Part shown: positions 25,765-33,254 of the stretch, piece by piece
How positions within the stretch are numbered: the first letter of the stretch is position 1
How the letters are laid out: the number at the start of each line of letters is the position of its first letter
From: UBA9611 sp965237595
Lineage (GTDB): Bacteria > Chloroflexota > Dehalococcoidia > Lucifugimonadales > UBA3495
Length of the DNA: 64,000 nt
Direction of reading: 5' to 3'
NCBI GenBank assembly: GCA_965237595.1
Contig: CBDEFY010000001.1
Span: forward strand, 1-64,000
Position numbers and translations under genes: made by a program
The notes under the pieces: generated by a model
What the model was told of the DNA's origin: nothing
The model's database searches: none
Seen by the model: only the letters and a program-made list of their open reading frames with translations

Positions 25765-26862
25765 ATGGCTGAACAGATACGATTGGGAATAATCGGCGCC
25801 AGCCCCACCGTGGGTTGGGCCCACCGCTCACACCTTCCGGCAATCGCCGCCAGCCCCGAGTTCGAACTGACCGGGGTCTGCACCACCCGCATGGAGACCG
25901 CCGAAGAGGCCAAGAAGCAATTCGGCGCCAGGCTGGCTTTCGACGACTACCAGAAGATGCTGGCCCACCCGGACATCGATGCGGTCGCTGTGGTGCTGCG
26001 GGTGCCTTCCCACTACCAGATCACCAAGGACGCGCTGAACGCGGGAAAGCACGTCTTCACTGAATGGCCTCTGGGCGCCACCATTGAGGAGGCCGATGAA
26101 CTGGCGGAACTGGCCAGAGCCAAGGGGGTGCGGGCGGTGGTGGGGCTGCAGTCGCGGGCGGCCCCGGCCATTCTCTACATGAAAGAGCTGGTGGAGGACG
26201 GCTACGTCGGCGAGATTACGTCCTGCTCCATGCTGCTAATCCGGGGCGGCGTGCTGGAACGCCCCGCTGGACGTACCTGGCAGCGAGACGACGAACTGGG
26301 CGCAACCACCCTGACCATCGCCGCCGGGCACTCCATCGACGCCCTCCGCTTCGTGGCCGGCGAGTTCAGAGAAATCTCCTCCATCGTGTCCACTCAAGTT
26401 CCCCAGTGGCTGGAGACCGATACCCAGCGATATCTTGACGTGACCGCTCCAGACAACATCTTGGTCAGCGGGCGGTTGGCCAACGGCGCGGTGGTTTCGG
26501 CCCACGTTGCCAGTAATCCCTGGGCCGGCAGCGGGTACCGGATGGAGGTCTACGGCCGGGAAGGGACCTTGGTGGCCACCTCCGAAGACTCGCCCCAACT
26601 GGGCGAGGTTTATCTCCAAGGGGCTCAGGGCAGCGACAAACTGGAGGACATCAACGTTCCCAGCAAGCACACCAACGTATTGGAAGGCATGCCCAAGGGC
26701 GCGCCCCATAACGTGGGCCAGTTGTACTACCTGTTCGGCGAGGCCATACGCGGTCAGGAGGCAAGCTACCCAACCTTCGATACCGCTGTGGAACTCCACC
26801 GACTGATTAACACCATCCGGCTGGCGTCCGACGAAGGGCGGGCGGTGGGCACTGCACACTGA
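25765..26862 (+). CDS. Gfo/Idh/MocA family oxidoreductase
   Basis: 365 residues. N-terminal Rossmann domain: IRLGIIGASPTVGWAHRSHL (residues 5-24, glycine loop variant), LTGVCTTRMETAEEAKKQFG, HPDIDAVAVVLRVPSHYQIT and the conserved AGKHVFTEWPLGATIEEADE, where the usual EKP lysine is replaced by Trp-Pro, a known variation. The C-terminal beta domain includes TIAAGHSIDALRFVAGEFRE with the His that normally assists catalysis. Preceded by AGGAGA. Sugar or cyclitol dehydrogenation is common in the family, but the loss of the lysine argues for caution. Confidence 0.88.
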   Translation: MAEQIRLGIIGASPTVGWAHRSHLPAIAASPEFELTGVCTTRMETAEEAKKQFGARLAFDDYQKMLAHPDIDAVAVVLRVPSHYQITKDALNAGKHVFTEWPLGATIEEADELAELARAKGVRAVVGLQSRAAPAILYMKELVEDGYVGEITSCSMLLIRGGVLERPAGRTWQRDDELGATTLTIAAGHSIDALRFVAGEFREISSIVSTQVPQWLETDTQRYLDVTAPDNILVSGRLANGAVVSAHVASNPWAGSGYRMEVYGREGTLVATSEDSPQLGEVYLQGAQGSDKLEDINVPSKHTNVLEGMPKGAPHNVGQLYYLFGEAIRGQEASYPTFDTAVELHRLINTIRLASDEGRAVGTAH

Positions 26863-26907
26863 ACATCACGGCCTTACCTGCGCCGCTAGCGTGACCTTCA
26901 AGTCTCG

Positions 26908-27465
26908 CTAAACCGGCAACAACGCTTCCGTGACCTGTTCGGGCAGTTCCACCTCAAACGCGTTCAGGTAGAAGGAAGTCTGGGCGTAATGGCCCATGAG
27001 CGCCGTCAACTCCATCAGATGCTGCGCTCCGAACTGCTCCAACGCCTTACCGAAGGTCGCCTGGCTGACCTTGTGGGTCTTGAAGAACTCGTTGCCGTAG
27101 TTGACGATGGCCTGTTCGTCGGGCGCCATGTCCGGCAGCGGCCGTTGGTCCCGGAGTGCATCCACCAGAGCGTCGGCGACACCGGCCTTCCGCGCCGCGG
27201 GAGCATGGGCATTCCAAACGTATTGGCAGTCCATGGCCTTGGCGGCGGTCAAGATGGCCAGTTCCAATATCCGTTGGGGGAATTGGGTCTCGTATCTCAG
27301 ATAGCTGGTCAGGTGATTGCGCCGCTTCGCCATCTCCGGGCTGTTGATGGTGATCGAACCGGGTCCTCCGGTGATGGAACCCCCGGACTGCCCTGTAACC
27401 TCGGCGAAGGCCTCGCGGAATTCCTCAGGGACCATGTCCCTTGTAACTACAGGTAAACGCGCCAT
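26908..27465 (-). CDS. Carboxymuconolactone decarboxylase (AhpD-like) family protein
   Basis: 185 residues. Helical AhpD fold: FPQRILELAILTAAKAMDCQ (residues about 62-81), YVWNAHAPAARKAGVADALV with the conserved His, and ELTALMGHYAQTSFYLNAF. The CxxC redox pair of AhpD is not present: only one Cys (DCQ) is seen, as in the decarboxylase-like branch. It lies 61 bases downstream of the CaiB gene on the same strand, and thus probably in one operon. Confidence 0.85.
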   Translation of the reverse strand: MARLPVVTRDMVPEEFREAFAEVTGQSGGSITGGPGSITINSPEMAKRRNHLTSYLRYETQFPQRILELAILTAAKAMDCQYVWNAHAPAARKAGVADALVDALRDQRPLPDMAPDEQAIVNYGNEFFKTHKVSQATFGKALEQFGAQHLMELTALMGHYAQTSFYLNAFEVELPEQVTEALLPV

Positions 27466-27525
27466 CGTTGTCCTCCAATATTTATGTACGGGTTTTTTTG
27501 GGCTCGGGAAGTCTGGACCAGCCCG

Positions 27526-28704
27526 TTAGGTAATCACTCCCTCCGCCACAAGCCGGGACATCTCCTGTTCGTCTATGCCCAGCATGCCACGGTAGACTTC
27601 TCCGTTGTGCTCGCCGTAACCGGGGATCGGGCCGGCGGTGGTGGGGGTCTTGGAAAACTTGATGATGCTGGGGCCGGGGACCAGAATCTTCTTGCCCCCG
27701 GGCAGTTCCTCTTCCATCATCACGTTCCGTTCCCAGATGTGCTTGTCGGCCAGTACTTCGGGGATGCTCATGGCCCGGCCCACGGGGATGTCGGCGGCCA
27801 CTAGGGCATCTTCGACCTCCGTCACCGAACGCTCTTCACACCAGAGGTGCAACAACTCCATGCGTATCTCGGCCTTGTCGGTGGCGAACATGGGGGCGGC
27901 AAACTCTGGGTCGCCGGACAGTTCGTCGTAGCCCATGACCTTGAGCATGCGCTCCCACATCCCGGCTCGGGCCGCCCCGGTGGAGACGTACCCGTCCTGG
28001 CACTTGATGAACGAGCCGGAGCGGGTGAAGTCGTTGGTGCCCGTTTCGTGGCACATGGCCAGGGCCACTTCCTCCAGCGTGATGCCGCCGTCCAGCATGG
28101 CCACCTCCAGCCACTGGCCCTCGCCGGTGCGGTCCCGGTGCCTGAGGGCGCCCAGGATCCCGATGGCGGCGTGAAGAGCGGCTGTCCGGTCCATGATGGG
28201 CCCCTCGGCCATCACCGGCTGGTCGAAGCCCCGGCCCGTCTGGTGGCCGATGCCGCTCATGGCCTGGATGATGGGGTCGTAGCACTGCCGGTCGCGGTAG
28301 GGTCCGTACTGGCCGAAGCCGGAGACCGATGCCAGGATTATGCCGGGGTTAACCTGGCACATCTTTTCGTAGCTGAACCCCATCCGGTCAACGGTGCCGG
28401 GCCGGAAGTTCTCCAGCACTACGTCGGAAATTTCCAGCAACCGGTAGAACAGCTTCTTACCCTCTGGGTGGCGGGTGTTGAGGGTAACGCTTTTCTTGCC
28501 CCGGTTATAGGCGGCGAACTGGACGCTCATCTCCCCGACAAAGGGGCCGGAATTACGGAGATCGCTGGACTTGTTCCACTCCAGCTTGATGATCTCGGCG
28601 CCCATGTCCCGCAGGATCAGAGAGCCCCTGGGGGCGGCCTGCCAGCGGGCCAGTTCCAGGATGCGCACGCCATCCAGCACGCCGATGGGTTGGGTCGAGG
28701 GCAT
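27526..28704 (-). CDS. CaiB/BaiF family CoA-transferase (class III)
   Basis: 392-residue class III CoA-transferase that moves CoA between carboxylic acids. Seen: LDGVRILELARWQAAPRGSL (N-terminal), GAEIIKLEW, YNRGKKSVTLNTRHPEGKKL, ISDVVLENFRPGTVDRMGFS, GFGQYGPYRDR, and the catalytic Asp in PIMDRTAALHAAIGILGAL. The ATG at 28704 (MPSTQPIGVLDG) is chosen, since longer reading upstream has no family support. The enzyme probably activates an acid for breakdown by the acyl-CoA enzymes encoded nearby (thiolase 29721, acyl-CoA dehydrogenase 53781, hydratases 52815). Confidence 0.92.
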   Translation of the reverse strand: MPSTQPIGVLDGVRILELARWQAAPRGSLILRDMGAEIIKLEWNKSSDLRNSGPFVGEMSVQFAAYNRGKKSVTLNTRHPEGKKLFYRLLEISDVVLENFRPGTVDRMGFSYEKMCQVNPGIILASVSGFGQYGPYRDRQCYDPIIQAMSGIGHQTGRGFDQPVMAEGPIMDRTAALHAAIGILGALRHRDRTGEGQWLEVAMLDGGITLEEVALAMCHETGTNDFTRSGSFIKCQDGYVSTGAARAGMWERMLKVMGYDELSGDPEFAAPMFATDKAEIRMELLHLWCEERSVTEVEDALVAADIPVGRAMSIPEVLADKHIWERNVMMEEELPGGKKILVPGPSIIKFSKTPTTAGPIPGYGEHNGEVYRGMLGIDEQEMSRLVAEGVIT

Positions 28705-28788
28705 GGGTCGACTCCTGTCTTTTTGGTGTATGAAAGACCGCCAGAGTATAACCCGATTCTTCCGGGCATGACGTGAATAAGCAGACCG

Positions 28789-28826
28789 CAAAAGAAAAAG
28801 GCCTCGGTCTGCAGGAGCCGAGGCCT
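28789..28826 (-). terminator. Rho-independent terminator on the minus strand
   Basis: Stem AGGCCTCGG (28799-28807) with CCGAGGCCT (28818-28826), followed on the minus strand by TTTTTCTTTT. It ends a minus-strand transcript coming from the gene-poor region 28827-29640, or attenuates the CaiB gene 85 bases further on. Confidence 0.75.
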
Positions 28827-29640
28827 CCATCCGCTGCCCCCAGGCTCAAGGGGTAGCTAACCCGGTATTTAGGGTTTCGAGCCTTGAAGGTGGGGGATGG
28901 TTACAGTAACCTCCCAGCCACCGCCAATACCGGGGGAATCGGCGCACCCTGCGCCCATGGAAAACATCCGCTCGGGGTCCTTGCCGGATCGCTCGGCCAG
29001 CATGTCCAATGGCAGGCTGCCGGTTTTATGCGAAACCGGGGCCGGGGCAGGAGCGGGACGCGCCGCGAAATCGCATCCCTACTCCTGTGGTCCGGCAACA
29101 TAGGGCTGGTAGCCCACGTAGGAAGCGGCCAAACTGCTGGAGCCCTTGCGGCCGGGACCAACGACCGGGCTCCATTTATTGTTGGCCGCCTCCACCGTTT
29201 AGTCAGGAATTTCATTGACCAGACTATGTACGGAGTTGCCAGGGAACCGGCCGATGATGACCGAGTTACCATCCTTGTACCGGCCGATGCGGACACCGGT
29301 CCTAAGGGCGGCAATTTGGGTTTGGGGGCATTGAGGAATCTTCGCAACCATGAGCTTTCAATGACACCGTGGATATTTGTATCGAGTCCGTTGTGTCGAA
29401 TTGCTTGTGGGGAATATACCAATGTGCCCACTAACATCAATGTTCACCAGTTTCACACTTTGGGAAAGCCATGCCTGAGATGCATCTGTTCGTGCCTGGC
29501 CGAAGGACCGGCCAACCCCGGAAACGCACACCTTTTGCACACCTTGTTCCAAGAGGGAAAACACAACGAGGCCCTGGGATAGGGTACTCGGGGCCTGGTC
29601 CGATGGGACGTGAATCGTGACTACGGCAGGGGGCAGAAGC
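28827..29640 (-). other. Gene-poor 0.8-kb stretch; possible decayed minus-strand gene
   Basis: No gene recognised. Both strands carry long random-looking open frames typical of GC-rich DNA. One minus-strand frame, starting with an ATG at 29351, is coding-like in amino acid texture but has a TAA at 29199-29201 and a TAG at 29079-29081 before ending at 28869. Readable parts are GNSVIIGRFPGNSVHSLVNE, VVGPGRKGSSSLAASYVGYQ and MFSMGAGCADSPGIGGGWEV. I do not recognise the family. Local hairpins (GGTTACTGTAACC and AAGGCTC/GAGCCT) precede the terminator at 28789-28826. Confidence 0.4.
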
Positions 29641-29688
29641 AAAAAGGCCACCACTGCTGCCCGTGAATGGAGGAGCGCAGTGATGGCC
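29641..29688 (-). terminator. Rho-independent terminator of the thiolase gene
   Basis: Arms GGCCACCACTGC (29646-29657) and GCAGTGATGGCC (29677-29688) pair with one G-U step on the minus strand and are followed by TTTTTGCTTC. It lies 33 bases beyond the thiolase stop. Confidence 0.8.
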
Positions 29689-29720
29689 AAATCAAAGCTC
29701 TGGTGATTTCGGGAGAGGGT

Positions 29721-31010
29721 TTAGTGGCGCTCGATCACCGTCGTGATGCCCATGCCTGCGCCGATGCACTGGGTGGCCAGGCCATAGGTCAAGTTGGAGC
29801 GGCGCAACTCGTGGGCCAGGGACAGCACCAGCCGGCCGCCGGTGGCGCCCAAGGGATGGCCGATTGCCAGGGCTCCTCCGTTGACGTTCAGCTTATCCAT
29901 GGGTATGCCCAACTCCTTGGCGCTGGGAATAACCTGGGCAGCGAAGGCCTTGTTGAACTCGACCCGGTCAATCTGGTCCATGGTCAGCCCGGCGAATTTC
30001 ATGGCCTTGTTGGTGGAGGGGACCGGGCCCAAACCCATCAACTGTGGCTTCACTCCGGCAACGCCGAACCCGACAATCCGGGCCAGGGGTTCCAAACCCA
30101 GGGCCAAGGCCTTCTCGTCACTCATAACCAAGACTGCGCTGACGCCGTCGTTGGTGGGCGAAGAGTTTCCGGGAGTGATGACAATCTCGCTGCCGCCGTA
30201 ACTCACCACCCCGGGGATGGGGTTCAGGTTCATCAGGGCCTCGAAGTTGGTCCCCGGCCGGATGCACTCATCCTGGTCAAAGGTGATGGTCTCGCCCCGT
30301 TCGTCGGGCAGCCATCTGCCTTCGTCGTCGAACACCGGCTGTTCCACTTCCAGGGGCACAATCTCGTCCCTGAACCTTCCCGCCTCATAGGCTTCCGCAG
30401 CCTTGCGGTGGCTGGGCACGGCGTACTCGTCCAGGTCGCTGCGGGCCAGTCCGTAGACCTCGGCCACGTTCTGGGCCGTCTGGAGCATGGAAACCTTGGC
30501 GGGTGAATCCAAGATGAAATCTGGGAAGGGCACCGAGAAATTGTCGCGGTGGTCCGGTGGCAGGTCCCGTTGTTCCTTGGTGAACTGCAGGGGCGTGGGC
30601 TCGGTGATTCGGGTGAATGGTCCCTCTTCGCCGGGTATGGTGCGCTGCATGCGCTCCGCGCCCAGGGCAATGCCGCAGTCGGTGGCGCCGACCATGATGG
30701 ACTGGGCCACTCTGTGGAGGGTCTCCATGCTCGAACCGCACTGACGGTTGGAGTTGAAGGTTGAAACCTCGGGCGGTAGGCCGGACATGCGGGCCACACG
30801 GCCCATGTCGACAAACTCCGCGTTGCCCAGCACATTGCCCAGGCCCACGTCCTCAATCATACGGTCTTCGACCCTGGGGTTCCGGTCAAGCAGGTGCCGG
30901 ATCACCTTGGCGCCAAGCTCGTCCAACCTGGTGGCGACCAGTTTGCCCCGGCTGGCCCGGGCGAATGGGGAACGGACACCGTCGACGATGACTGCATTGC
31001 GGAGTTCCAT
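29721..31010 (-). CDS. Acetyl-CoA C-acyltransferase (thiolase)
   Basis: 429-residue thiolase that cleaves 3-ketoacyl-CoA to acetyl-CoA and a shortened acyl-CoA, or runs in reverse. N-terminal AVIVDGVRSPFARASRGKL; nucleophilic Cys in FNSNRQCGSSMETLHRVAQS; His in NGGALAIGHPLGATGGRLVL; second Cys in ATQCIGAGMGITTVIE. All three catalytic elements are in place. The longer central insertion and 429-residue length resemble FadI-type enzymes of the trifunctional complex. The terminator at 29641 follows. It is divergent from the two-domain CMD gene at 31155. Confidence 0.93.
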   Translation of the reverse strand: MELRNAVIVDGVRSPFARASRGKLVATRLDELGAKVIRHLLDRNPRVEDRMIEDVGLGNVLGNAEFVDMGRVARMSGLPPEVSTFNSNRQCGSSMETLHRVAQSIMVGATDCGIALGAERMQRTIPGEEGPFTRITEPTPLQFTKEQRDLPPDHRDNFSVPFPDFILDSPAKVSMLQTAQNVAEVYGLARSDLDEYAVPSHRKAAEAYEAGRFRDEIVPLEVEQPVFDDEGRWLPDERGETITFDQDECIRPGTNFEALMNLNPIPGVVSYGGSEIVITPGNSSPTNDGVSAVLVMSDEKALALGLEPLARIVGFGVAGVKPQLMGLGPVPSTNKAMKFAGLTMDQIDRVEFNKAFAAQVIPSAKELGIPMDKLNVNGGALAIGHPLGATGGRLVLSLAHELRRSNLTYGLATQCIGAGMGITTVIERH

Positions 31011-31154
31011 AACCTACCTCACGTTCGGGTTCAGATTGTAGCTAGAAATTCCAATTGGAGCAGAATTGGCTAACAGGTTATCACAGGTGCGGGTTGGCGT
31101 GGCCTGATTCTGAAACTACAATGCCGAAGTCAATCTAATTAATGGAGAACGGCT

Positions 31155-31940
31155 ATGACAACGTTGGACGAACGGTTCCAAAAGGGCATCGAGACTCGCA
31201 CCAAGTTCGGCGGTGGCACCCTCACCGGCGGCTCCGCCCCAGCGGCCTGGGAGGTGGCGCCGGACCTCAACCGGATTGCCGGGGAATTCCTCTTCGGCAG
31301 CATCTGGCACCGGCCCGCCCTGAAGACCGAGCAACGGGAGATGATTACGCTCACCATTTTGACGGTGCTGAAACGGGACAACCAAGTCAGGAGGCACTTG
31401 GGCAACGCCCTAAATCTGGGCCTAACGCCGGTCCAGATTGTCGAGGTGTTGATGCATTCTTCTTTCTACAGCGGCGTTCCTGCGACACTGGACGCCCTGG
31501 CCATCGCCAAGCAGGTCTTCGAAGAGAAGGGAGTCGATTATCAGCCTCAAGAAGTATTTGACACGTCGGAGACCCCCGACGTCCTGTACGACCGCGGCGT
31601 GGCCCGTCGCATGGAATATATGGGACCGCCGGCCGGTGGTGGACAGGGTCCGGTGACCCAGGCGGAGCGGGAGTTCAACCGGCTGACCGCGGAGTACTAT
31701 TGGGGTTCGATATGGAACAGGCCGGGGCTGGACCTGCCCAGCCGCTCCATCTGCACCATGGCGGCGCTAACGGCCCTGGGCCGGGAAAGCCAGTTGGCCG
31801 GCCACATCCGCGGGGCGCTGAACGTGGGCCTGACCCAGGAAGAAATTGTGGAGGTTTTCATCCACGCCACCTTCTACTGCGGCCTGCCCTTCACCCGTTC
31901 GGCCATCGACCTGGCCAACGAGATATTCCGCTCCCAGTAA
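31155..31940 (+). CDS. Carboxymuconolactone decarboxylase family protein with two CMD domains
   Basis: 261 residues made of two similar CMD units. Unit 1 (about 35-125): GEFLFGSIWHRPALKTEQRE, MITLTILTVLKRDNQVRRHL, GNALNLGLTPVQIVEVLMHS. Unit 2 (about 165-258): AEYYWGSIWNRPGLDLPSRS, TALGRESQLAGHIRGALNVG, EEIVEVFIHATFYCGLPFTR. No CxxC pair is present, so decarboxylase-type rather than peroxidase-type chemistry is more likely (4-carboxymuconolactone to oxoadipate enol-lactone is the type reaction). SD GGAGAA at 31143. Convergent with the SDR gene. Confidence 0.88.
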   Translation: MTTLDERFQKGIETRTKFGGGTLTGGSAPAAWEVAPDLNRIAGEFLFGSIWHRPALKTEQREMITLTILTVLKRDNQVRRHLGNALNLGLTPVQIVEVLMHSSFYSGVPATLDALAIAKQVFEEKGVDYQPQEVFDTSETPDVLYDRGVARRMEYMGPPAGGGQGPVTQAEREFNRLTAEYYWGSIWNRPGLDLPSRSICTMAALTALGRESQLAGHIRGALNVGLTQEEIVEVFIHATFYCGLPFTRSAIDLANEIFRSQ

Positions 31941-31950
31941 TCTCGGCTTG

Positions 31951-32778
31951 TTACTCCGGGTCTTTTAGATGGGGGAACATGGCCAGAGGTGTGGCCGCCA
32001 AGAGACCGGCGTCCACGGGGAGGGTGACGCCCGAGATCCAGCGGGCCTCATCCGATGCCAGGAACACGATGGCCCAAGCCACGTCCCAGGCGGTGCCCTT
32101 GATGCCCAGGGGACCGGCCCGGCGGCGCAGGTTCAGCAGCTCATCAGATGTGTGCCGGGCGGCCATGGGACTGTAGACGTGGCCCGGAGCGATGCAGTTG
32201 ACCCGGATGTTGTCCCGGCCGTAGTGGACGGCCATGGAGTTGCTCAGGCCCAGTATCCCACCCTTGGAGGCGGCGTAGGCATGATTGGGCCTGCCGCCGC
32301 CGGCCCGCAGGCCCACTATTGATGACAGGTTCACGATGGACCCGCCGCCGTCCTTAATCATCTCGGGGATGGCGAACTTACTGGTGAGCATCACGCTTTT
32401 CAGGTTCACGTCCATCACCGAGTCCCAGAAGTCCTCTTCAACGTCGGTGACCGAGCCGGGGCCGCTGATGCCCACGTTGTTCACCAGGACGTTAAGTTTT
32501 CCATAACCGCTTACGGCAGCTTCCGTCATCTCCTGGCAAGAATCTATGTTGGTAACGTCGCCCACGAAGATTGAAGCGTCGCCACCTTCCTCTTTGATCT
32601 GGGACAGGGTGGTCTCGGCGTTCTTCTCGTCCCGGTCCACCAACAACACCTTGGCTCCTTGGCGGGTAAACAGTATGGATATTGCCTGGCCGATGCCCAC
32701 GAATTCGCCGCTGCCGGTGGCTCCGGCGCCGGTCACAATGGCGACCTTTCCTTCCAGTCTGTTGCCTCGCGTCGTCAT
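31951..32778 (-). CDS. Short-chain dehydrogenase/reductase
   Basis: 275-residue classical SDR. Cofactor loop TGAGATGSGEFVGIGQAISI (an extended TGxxxGxG), Asp of VLLVDRDEKN favouring NAD, NNVGIS for the structural NNAG motif, catalytic Ser in VNLSSIVGL, catalytic Tyr and Lys in YAASKGGILG, and IRVNCIAPGHVYSPMA after the active site. It oxidises or reduces a hydroxyl/ketone in the same catabolic region. The start ATG at 32778 opens into the gap holding the candidate RNA gene. Confidence 0.92.
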   Translation of the reverse strand: MTTRGNRLEGKVAIVTGAGATGSGEFVGIGQAISILFTRQGAKVLLVDRDEKNAETTLSQIKEEGGDASIFVGDVTNIDSCQEMTEAAVSGYGKLNVLVNNVGISGPGSVTDVEEDFWDSVMDVNLKSVMLTSKFAIPEMIKDGGGSIVNLSSIVGLRAGGGRPNHAYAASKGGILGLSNSMAVHYGRDNIRVNCIAPGHVYSPMAARHTSDELLNLRRRAGPLGIKGTAWDVAWAIVFLASDEARWISGVTLPVDAGLLAATPLAMFPHLKDPE

Positions 32779-32933
32779 GGGGCCTCCAAATATCTGTACG
32801 ACTGTGGGTGGCTGTGGATGTCCGTGGTGCAGTATATTACATCGATGCCGAGAGCCGGGAGGTCCTAAAAACCCAACCCCCTTGTCGACAGGTCGCCTTT
32901 CTTGCTGTATTTAACCAATCTACGAACAAACAA

Positions 32934-32963
32934 TTGACATCCGGAGATCCGTTGTGCTATAAT
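32934..32963 (+). promoter_or_regulatory. Consensus sigma-70 promoter
   Basis: Perfect TTGACA (32934-32939), 18-bp spacer, perfect TATAAT (32958-32963). It is the strongest promoter in the window, yet no plus-strand gene lies downstream before 35238; it faces the 3' end of the ABC-F gene. Confidence 0.8.
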
Positions 32964-32969
32964 CCAAGA

Positions 32970-33233
32970 CAAGTTCCCAAAATGGGGGCTTATTTTTTGC
33001 CCAAATAATTTCACCACGGATTGTTTGGGTAGCTCTAACCAGATTGCCTGGTTCAATTACATGAGTCATCCCAGAGTTTGACTCGTGAGAACATTCTGTG
33101 GCACTCACCCCAAGACGAAGGCGGCGCTGCCCAGGTTCAATGGCAGACCGCCGCCCACATGCTTTCAGTATTTTTGTTTCTATTTTTCGTCTCTGGCATC
33201 CATCCATAAATCCGGGATGACTCATGTTTTTTA
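32970..33233 (+). ncRNA. Candidate structured non-coding RNA
   Basis: About 263 nt from the expected start of the promoter at 32934 to a U-tract at 33227-33232. A 14-bp perfect helix joins 33059-33072 (ACATGAGTCATCCC) to 33214-33227 and is followed directly by TTTTTTATTT. Inside lie a local hairpin using the same left arm (CATGAGTC 33060-33067 with GACTCGTG 33080-33087) and a strong GC hairpin at 33120-33156 (GGCGGC ... GCCGCC). Before it lies AACCAG/CTGGTT. No convincing protein frame lies in it. I could not match it to RNase P, tmRNA, SRP or 6S RNA. The alternative is a mobile palindromic element. Confidence 0.5.
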
Positions 33234-33254
33234 TTTACGGCGATGGACTCTCGG

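Noticed and set aside
28884..29582. A 232-codon open frame on the plus strand across the gene-poor region.
   Set aside because: Composition is Arg/Gly/His rich without family motifs, and it overlaps a more coding-like minus-strand frame and a terminator; it is the kind of long frame GC-rich DNA makes by chance.
32920..33225. A 101-codon frame on the minus strand through the candidate RNA region.
   Set aside because: No family features, and it would need the consensus plus-strand promoter and helices to be coincidental; conservation would be needed to accept it.
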